The position numbers were made by a program, and so were the translations under genes. A stretch of DNA of 26,113 nucleotides from a virus, in IMG/VR virus record IMGVR_UViG_3300021959_000328, positions 1 through 26,113 of that record. One strand, given 5' to 3'. The notes under the pieces were generated by a model. It did not search any database and was not told the DNA's origin. It saw nothing but the letters and a program-made list of their open reading frames with translations. Below, in pieces: positions 21,487-26,113 of the stretch (positions are counted from its first letter, which is position 1; each line of letters begins with the position of its first letter).

Positions 21487-21860
21487 TATTTTACCTCTAT
21501 AAAATTAGTTTCTCTATCAAAGTATTTATACTCAACAGTTATAGGTTTAAACTCTTCTAAACAATCTATAACATCTGCTTTCTTAAATTCTTTACATGAA
21601 TAAACATCTAATTGAATTAACGCAGGATTCTGTTCATCCCAAGTATGAATACTAATATGTGATGTATCTATAATAGCAACACCACTTAATCCTTTGTTTC
21701 CTTTCTTAGAAACTTGTGAAGAATAAGGACCTGCAAGTATATTCATATCAATTGTTTTAATTAATTTTCTCATCCAAGAAATAGTTTCTTCTTCATTCTT
21801 AGGTGGGTTTTGTACCTCTGCTCTAATTAGTAGGTGCTTGTGTTTCAGTTCTTTTTCCAT
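21486..21860 (-). CDS. speD: SpeD-type pyruvoyl-dependent S-adenosylmethionine decarboxylase proenzyme
   Basis: The 124-residue product belongs to the small prokaryotic AdoMet decarboxylase family, which makes decarboxylated SAM for spermidine synthesis after self-cleavage at a serine that becomes pyruvoyl. The core GVAIIDTSHISIHTWDE and LDVYSC match the family: Ser67 is the predicted cleavage serine, His72 and Cys89 the catalytic pair, with spacing close to that of the Thermotoga enzyme. The residue before the serine is Thr66 where I recall Glu in that enzyme. The N-terminal KHLLIRAEV strand is also typical, and the length is normal. No speE partner is visible. Some SpeD homologues, including phage ones, are reported to decarboxylate arginine or ornithine, so substrate is uncertain. 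It overlaps the nuclease gene by 38 bases. Confidence 0.88.
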   Translation of the reverse strand: MEKELKHKHLLIRAEVQNPPKNEEETISWMRKLIKTIDMNILAGPYSSQVSKKGNKGLSGVAIIDTSHISIHTWDEQNPALIQLDVYSCKEFKKADVIDCLEEFKPITVEYKYFDRETNFIEVK

Positions 21861-22776
21861 AGTTTTTTAATTGTTCCTTATATTGATTTGTAATTTCATC
21901 TACATTAGGTTCTTTAACAACCTCAGCTAACATAACATTCTTATTAGAATATTTAAATACTCTTAAACCTTTACCACCATTAGCATCAGAATGACACTCC
22001 CATTTGTGAGGACAAAACATACAACCAGTAGCTAAAGTTTTGTTACCATTCTTCTCTGTCTTAAACTCATAACATTTTTCTGGTGGTGTATCTTTCTCTA
22101 AAGATTCTCTTAGGTTTTTAATCAAAGACTTAACATTAGGTTTAGCCATATCATCTGGTTTGTAAAAACAAATATCACCAGAAGATTTATCAACAACAAG
22201 AAAGCCACCTGCTTTTGTATCACAACCTTCTTCATATGCTGCTAACTGTGCATGATAACCAAATGGGTCATCACCTACTATCTCACCTGATTGAAACTTT
22301 TTAAAACTAAAAGGTGAAGCTGACTTAACATCACATACTTCACCATCAATAATACTATCTATATGTCCTGATACTCCTGACACTTCAACTTTTCTTTGTT
22401 GGTCTTTTATCTTATGTCCTGAAAGTTCAGCTAAGTATAGTACTAAGTGTTCAATGATATGACCATATAAGAATTTTAAATTTAATCCTGTGTCTTCATC
22501 TTTTCTATCTTTAGGACTATGTTTATCATACCATAGTTGTCTTGCAGGTTTACCAATAGAAGACATTCTAAGTTTGCCTTCATACTTTTCTGCTTTTACT
22601 TGAGAAGTATTCCAAGATAGAATAGCTTCTTTAATATTATTAAGAAAAACATTTAAGTTTTCCTCTGTCATGTTGGCAGGTTTACCAGTAGATATATCAG
22701 AAATCAATTGCTTGATGTCTGTTGCTATCGTACTAATGTGTTTCTGACCAGTTGTTTCCGATTTTATATTCGCCAT
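21823..22776 (-). CDS. PD-(D/E)XK nuclease (RecB/Cas4-like exonuclease)
   Basis: The 317-residue product has the order of RecB/Cas4-type nuclease motifs: RMSSIGKPARQLWYDK (70-85), YGHIIEH (104-110), GHID (137-140) with metal-binding Asp140, CDVKS (148-152) with Asp149 and Lys151, and HAQLAAYEE (175-183) with the motif Gln/Tyr. A C-terminal Cys cluster (Cys235, 252, 255, 261, spaced C-x16-C-x2-C-x5-C) could hold a metal or Fe-S site; the N-terminal Cys of Cas4 is absent. In T7-like phages an exonuclease at this place degrades host DNA and processes recombination intermediates. It overlaps the polymerase gene by 44 bases and the speD gene by 38, so its expression is tied to both. Confidence 0.82.
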   Translation of the reverse strand: MANIKSETTGQKHISTIATDIKQLISDISTGKPANMTEENLNVFLNNIKEAILSWNTSQVKAEKYEGKLRMSSIGKPARQLWYDKHSPKDRKDEDTGLNLKFLYGHIIEHLVLYLAELSGHKIKDQQRKVEVSGVSGHIDSIIDGEVCDVKSASPFSFKKFQSGEIVGDDPFGYHAQLAAYEEGCDTKAGGFLVVDKSSGDICFYKPDDMAKPNVKSLIKNLRESLEKDTPPEKCYEFKTEKNGNKTLATGCMFCPHKWECHSDANGGKGLRVFKYSNKNVMLAEVVKEPNVDEITNQYKEQLKNYGKRTETQAPTN

Positions 22777-24415
22777 TTAGTGGACACCTTACATTTAATT
22801 GTTTACCTGCATCTATAATTGATTGTACTGCTAACCTTCCAAACTCTTCGGCTCTACTTTCTTCAACCTCGTATTGAAATTCATCATGTACATTTACAAC
22901 TGGAAATGCTTTGATTTGTTTTCTTATAACATATTCCTCTAGCAATGTCAACGCATACTTCATAACAATAGCACCTGCTCCTTGTAATAAAGTATTCAAT
23001 GCTGCGTGAGGATGTCTTATTATTATTTTTCTTTGGTCGAGTCCTCTGACCCATCTTCGTTGAGCCACTCGTTCCACTTTTTCTCGTAAGCTTCTAAGAC
23101 TTGGTGTTGCTCTAAGAAATTTTTCTTTAGCTCTTTCGCCATCTCTTTCCGAACCTCCAATGATACTTCCGATTTTTTTTGAACCTGCTCCATAGATAAA
23201 TGCGTAGATAAAAGTCTTCGCCTTATCTCTTGATTCCAAACCAGCAGCAGCTTGATTTGCTCTGTGTATATCTCCATTAACGACTTCATATGTGTACCTT
23301 TCATCATTCATGTAGTGTGCTAACATTCTTAACTCAAGTCCAGAAGCATCAACACCTACTAATTTATAACCTTTGTTTACTGTCCATAATGCCCTACATT
23401 CTTTACCATAAGGAGAGTACACAGCAGGAATCTGAGCCATGTTGGGCGACTGGTGGCTCATCCTCCCTGTAATTGTACCATTGGTTATTACTTTACCATG
23501 TACTCTACCATCTTCCTTAATGCCTTCAATCCAAGAATTAACTTGAGCAATTCTTTTCTGTAGCATTAAGAATCTGTTTATTAATTTAGCTTCAGGTATA
23601 TTATGTATTTCAGATAATACTTTCTCATCAACAATCACATGACCTTTATCTGTTTTCTTCTTAGGTTTCCACCCAAGTAACATTAGTCGTTCAGCAATCT
23701 GTTGTCTTGAACCTAAATTAAATTCTTTGTATTTAACTTTAGTAAAGGGAACACCCTTCACATAACCTCTTGCTTTGTTATTAGACTTAGGTATAAACTC
23801 TTCTTCTATTTTCATTGGAGGAAAAGTTTGTCTTACCTTAGTAGTTAAGTCATTCATATCTTCTTGAAACTTAGATTGTAATTCATATGCTTCAACAACA
23901 TTAATTTTAAATCCTCGTTCATGTTGTTTCTGAATTATTTGTGCAACCTTATGTTCAAGTTCAACTGATTGACCAAAGTCTGTTGTCTTCTTAATTAAAA
24001 ATTTATAAAGTCTTTCAGTTAGTTCAACATCATTTCTACAATAGGTTAACATATCTTCAGAGAAATAATCAAACTGTTCAAAGTGTATTTTGTTTTGACC
24101 TAACTTAGTACCCCAGTTTCTTAATGAGTGTCCACCTTCTATCATAGGATTTAATAATCTAGATAAAACTAAAGTGTCAGTTACTTTGCAATTAGCAAAT
24201 ACATCATAACCAAAAATTGTATTGACTACTGGTATATCAAATCCAATTATATTATGACCTATAACTTCTTCAGTTTGTTTTATTAGTTCAGCAAACCTAT
24301 GTAGTCTATCTTCTTTAAACTGATAATAAGTATCGCCATGCTTACAAACAATACACCATATCTTATCAGCAGTCATAGTGGTTTCTATATCAAATACAAC
24401 TTTATTAAAAGTCAT
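22733..24415 (-). CDS. Family A DNA polymerase, T7-like, with 3'-5' exonuclease
   Basis: The 560-residue replicative polymerase has intact proofreading motifs: Exo I FDIET (Asp9, Glu11), Exo II HNIIGFD (Asp60), Exo III YCRNDVE (Tyr125, Asp129). The polymerase motifs are also intact: motif A VGVDASGLELR (Asp356), motif B R396-xxx-K400-xxx-Y404-xxx-Y408-G, and motif C VHDE (509-512). Tyr404 occupies the position of E. coli Pol I Phe762, as in T7 gp5, a residue class usually seen in lytic phages. T7 gp5 is 704 residues; the shorter length suggests that the thioredoxin-binding insertion is missing or much reduced. The start lies 11 bases inside the primase-helicase gene. Confidence 0.95.
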   Translation of the reverse strand: MTFNKVVFDIETTMTADKIWCIVCKHGDTYYQFKEDRLHRFAELIKQTEEVIGHNIIGFDIPVVNTIFGYDVFANCKVTDTLVLSRLLNPMIEGGHSLRNWGTKLGQNKIHFEQFDYFSEDMLTYCRNDVELTERLYKFLIKKTTDFGQSVELEHKVAQIIQKQHERGFKINVVEAYELQSKFQEDMNDLTTKVRQTFPPMKIEEEFIPKSNNKARGYVKGVPFTKVKYKEFNLGSRQQIAERLMLLGWKPKKKTDKGHVIVDEKVLSEIHNIPEAKLINRFLMLQKRIAQVNSWIEGIKEDGRVHGKVITNGTITGRMSHQSPNMAQIPAVYSPYGKECRALWTVNKGYKLVGVDASGLELRMLAHYMNDERYTYEVVNGDIHRANQAAAGLESRDKAKTFIYAFIYGAGSKKIGSIIGGSERDGERAKEKFLRATPSLRSLREKVERVAQRRWVRGLDQRKIIIRHPHAALNTLLQGAGAIVMKYALTLLEEYVIRKQIKAFPVVNVHDEFQYEVEESRAEEFGRLAVQSIIDAGKQLNVRCPLNGEYKIGNNWSETH

Positions 24416-26045
24416 CAGACTTAACCTCAGTTAATCTTCCAGTATCTATATCATATTTTAAATCACAACAAGGACCAGTAATACCTGAGAATCTATTCTT
24501 CAATACTCTTATCCTAGTGGTGTTACGAATATCAGGGTCATCGTTCTGTGCGTCTCTCTCTAGTCCAATAACCATGTCACTTAGCTGACCTATACTAGCC
24601 GAACCTCTTAACTGTGATAGTGAAGTTGCTGCACCCTCTTCATGTCCTTTACCTTCAGGTCTTCTAAGGTGTGATACAACTATCATAGATACTCCTGTCT
24701 CTTGAACAAGTGTTCTAAGTCTAGTCATAATTTCATCTAATGCTCTTCTCTCATCACCATGTTGTTGGTCAGATACAATGATACTTATATGGTCAATCAC
24801 TACATACTTACAATCTAAACCTTTAGCTAAGAACCTAACTCTTGAAACAATATTATCAATAGAGTTAGAACCAAAATGGTCAAACATAAATACTCTACCA
24901 GTACCTACTGTTGCATCAAAGTATGTTTTCATTTCTTCTTTACTTACATGAACATCTGGTAAGTGTAGTCTTTGATTAGCTTCAACACTCATCAAACCTT
25001 TTGAAGTTATGACTGGTGTTTCTTCTAACATTAACAAACCTATATTATCTTCTGTTGATTTTATAATGTGATGTACTACTTCTCTCATTACTTGTGTCTT
25101 ACCTAGTCCAGACCCTGCTGTAAAGGTAACTAACTCTGAAGGTCGTAGACCATAAGTAATTTTATTCAATCCTTCAAATGGATATTGAACAAATGATTTT
25201 GTTATTGGTTTAAGTACATCATCTAATAATGTATTAGCATTTATAATTCCATCTGGTGCAAATACTTTAGCATCCCAAAATGTTTTATTATATATTTGTA
25301 TTTTGTTTTTAGTTAAACAATCAGACGCATCTTTAAACCCTTCAGGTAAATGCATTATCTTACATTTTCCTGGAGAGAATAACTCTGCAACTTTCATAGC
25401 ACCATCAATACCATGCTCATCATTATCAAAATTAACAATGACATTATCAAAATTATTTTCTAACCATTCTAAACTATTCTTAATATCTTTTACTGCTGAA
25501 GATATTCCATTCTTAATACTTACTACTGGTGTATGATATGTACCTTTGAGCATCATCTGATAAGCTGATAAAGCATCTAACTCACCCTCTGTAATTATAC
25601 AATATTTGTTTTTAGAAAAAAGATGTTGACCAAACAAACCAGAATCTTTTGTGTTACCTTGTATGCTAAACTCTTTTAGTTTAGTGTATCTAGTTTTAGT
25701 TGCTATCTTTGCACCTTGTGTATCATGATATGGGTAGTAGTGATTAGTGATAGTACCCATGCTATCCATCTTAACTGTAACTCCAAACTTCTTACAGGTA
25801 TCCTCTGAAATATTTCTATCTATAATCTCTGCATAGTTAGATTCTTTCATGAAGTCTTTTACTTCATATTCATTTTTAGTTTGTGGTATTGTTGGTTGTG
25901 CTTCCATATCGTATTCCTTTATAAATTCTTGACATGAAAAACAATAAGCTGAGTTGTCTGCGTTAACAGATACTGCGTCACTACTAGAACATAGTGGACA
26001 GGGTAAGTGATATTTTACAAAACCTTTTTTATTTATTTCTTCCAT
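24405..26045 (-). CDS. Primase-helicase, T7 gp4-like
   Basis: The 546-residue product has the full T7 gp4 layout. The zinc-binding domain is CPLC (16-19) and CFSC (35-38). The primase TOPRIM motifs are ITEGELDALSA (151-161) and VNFDNDEHG (204-212). The RecA-like helicase has Walker A GSGLGKT (311-317), the LMLEE glutamate (Glu341/342), Walker B KYVVIDH (413-419), the sensor VSHL (457-460) and the arginine-finger region RVLKNRFSGITG (513-524). It unwinds the fork and lays down primers for the polymerase encoded next. The length is close to T7 gp4 (566). ATG 26045 is preceded by AAGGGCGAC. It is the first gene of the operon visible here, about 30 bases downstream of a terminator. Confidence 0.95.
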   Translation of the reverse strand: MEEINKKGFVKYHLPCPLCSSSDAVSVNADNSAYCFSCQEFIKEYDMEAQPTIPQTKNEYEVKDFMKESNYAEIIDRNISEDTCKKFGVTVKMDSMGTITNHYYPYHDTQGAKIATKTRYTKLKEFSIQGNTKDSGLFGQHLFSKNKYCIITEGELDALSAYQMMLKGTYHTPVVSIKNGISSAVKDIKNSLEWLENNFDNVIVNFDNDEHGIDGAMKVAELFSPGKCKIMHLPEGFKDASDCLTKNKIQIYNKTFWDAKVFAPDGIINANTLLDDVLKPITKSFVQYPFEGLNKITYGLRPSELVTFTAGSGLGKTQVMREVVHHIIKSTEDNIGLLMLEETPVITSKGLMSVEANQRLHLPDVHVSKEEMKTYFDATVGTGRVFMFDHFGSNSIDNIVSRVRFLAKGLDCKYVVIDHISIIVSDQQHGDERRALDEIMTRLRTLVQETGVSMIVVSHLRRPEGKGHEEGAATSLSQLRGSASIGQLSDMVIGLERDAQNDDPDIRNTTRIRVLKNRFSGITGPCCDLKYDIDTGRLTEVKSDDF

Positions 26046-26075
26046 TGTCGCCCTTAGTTAATTTTAATTGAGTCC

Positions 26076-26107
26076 AAAAAAAAGGAGTGGCAATTTCTCG
26101 CCACCCC
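26076..26107 (-). terminator. Rho-independent terminator upstream of primase-helicase
   Basis: Read on the minus strand, GGGGTGGC (26107-26100), an 8-base loop and GCCACTCC (26091-26084) form an 8-bp stem with one G-U pair, followed by eight T (26083-26076). On the plus strand the same pair would be an A-C mismatch and there is no T run after the stem, so the direction is minus. It ends transcription arriving from the genes beyond the right edge, or attenuates entry into the replication operon. Confidence 0.85.
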
Positions 26108-26113
26108 CTCGGA

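Noticed and set aside
22923-22951. TTGACA with TATAAG at 17-bp spacing on the minus strand
   Set aside because: It lacks the final T of the -10, which is the most conserved base, and lies in the middle of the DNA polymerase gene with no gene start at a sensible distance.
23023-23307. 94-codon frame on the minus strand in a second frame of the polymerase gene
   Set aside because: The polymerase motifs A to C region is read in the other frame; this one has no recognisable motif and is a shadow.
1-26113. tRNA genes, CRISPR arrays, insertion sequences, integrase or attachment sites
   Set aside because: I saw no cloverleaf, no spaced short repeats and no transposase or integrase motifs. Nearly every base is in a gene already explained.

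Overview
This window is a compact, AT-rich piece of a tailed-phage genome, most likely a lytic marine podovirus with T7-like modules. The evidence is a T7-type primase-helicase and a family A DNA polymerase with the T7-style tyrosine in the O-helix, a giant gp16-like ejection protein carrying a lysozyme domain, and LamG/SPRY-type adhesin genes of the kind common in marine phage. The low GC content and gene style fit phages of low-GC marine Alphaproteobacteria such as SAR11, but no host-derived gene settles the host. There are no tRNA or rRNA genes, no CRISPR array, no insertion sequence, no integrase, and no gene-free stretch longer than about 70 bases.

Plus strand, 1-19951, is the late (virion and lysis) half. 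Positions 1-6144 hold a cassette of tail-appendage or adhesin genes in which one two-gene unit (a LamG/SPRY-type protein followed by a three-motif repeat protein) occurs twice, flanking a second LamG protein and an IPT/TIG-Ig protein. Two tiny genes follow (6144-6463). Next is the internal-virion or ejection block (6472-17973): a Gln/Asn/Ala-rich protein with 22-residue repeats, a HlyC-like acyltransferase homologue, a lysine-rich amphipathic protein, two small basic proteins, an acidic protein, a 580-residue protein, and a 1621-residue ejection protein that ends in a lysozyme domain and then a class I methyltransferase-like domain. From 17975 to 19951 there are small membrane proteins (holin candidates), coiled-coil and Cys-rich small genes.

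Minus strand, 26045 down to 19948, is the replication half, read towards the late genes: primase-helicase, DNA polymerase, PD-(D/E)XK nuclease, SpeD-type decarboxylase, a GTG-started zinc-ribbon gene, a DUF3310 protein and several unknown small genes. Neighbouring genes overlap by 1 to 44 bases, so this looks like one operon. A rho-independent terminator directed along the minus strand lies just upstream of it (26076-26107). The two halves meet tail to tail with their stop codons overlapping at 19948-19951.

The most interesting points are: (1) a HlyC-family homologue inside the virion gene block, directly upstream of a lysine-rich, membrane-active-looking protein, echoing the hlyC-hlyA arrangement, although both residues aligned with the HlyC catalytic dyad are changed; (2) a methyltransferase-like domain fused to the end of the ejection protein, which could be delivered into the cell with the DNA; (3) a perfect sigma-70 consensus promoter (TTGACA, 17 bp, extended TATAAT) at the start of the HlyC-like gene; and (4) a phage SpeD with an unusual residue before the cleavage serine. 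Family assignments come from reading the sequence and from memory of the families; no database search was run.
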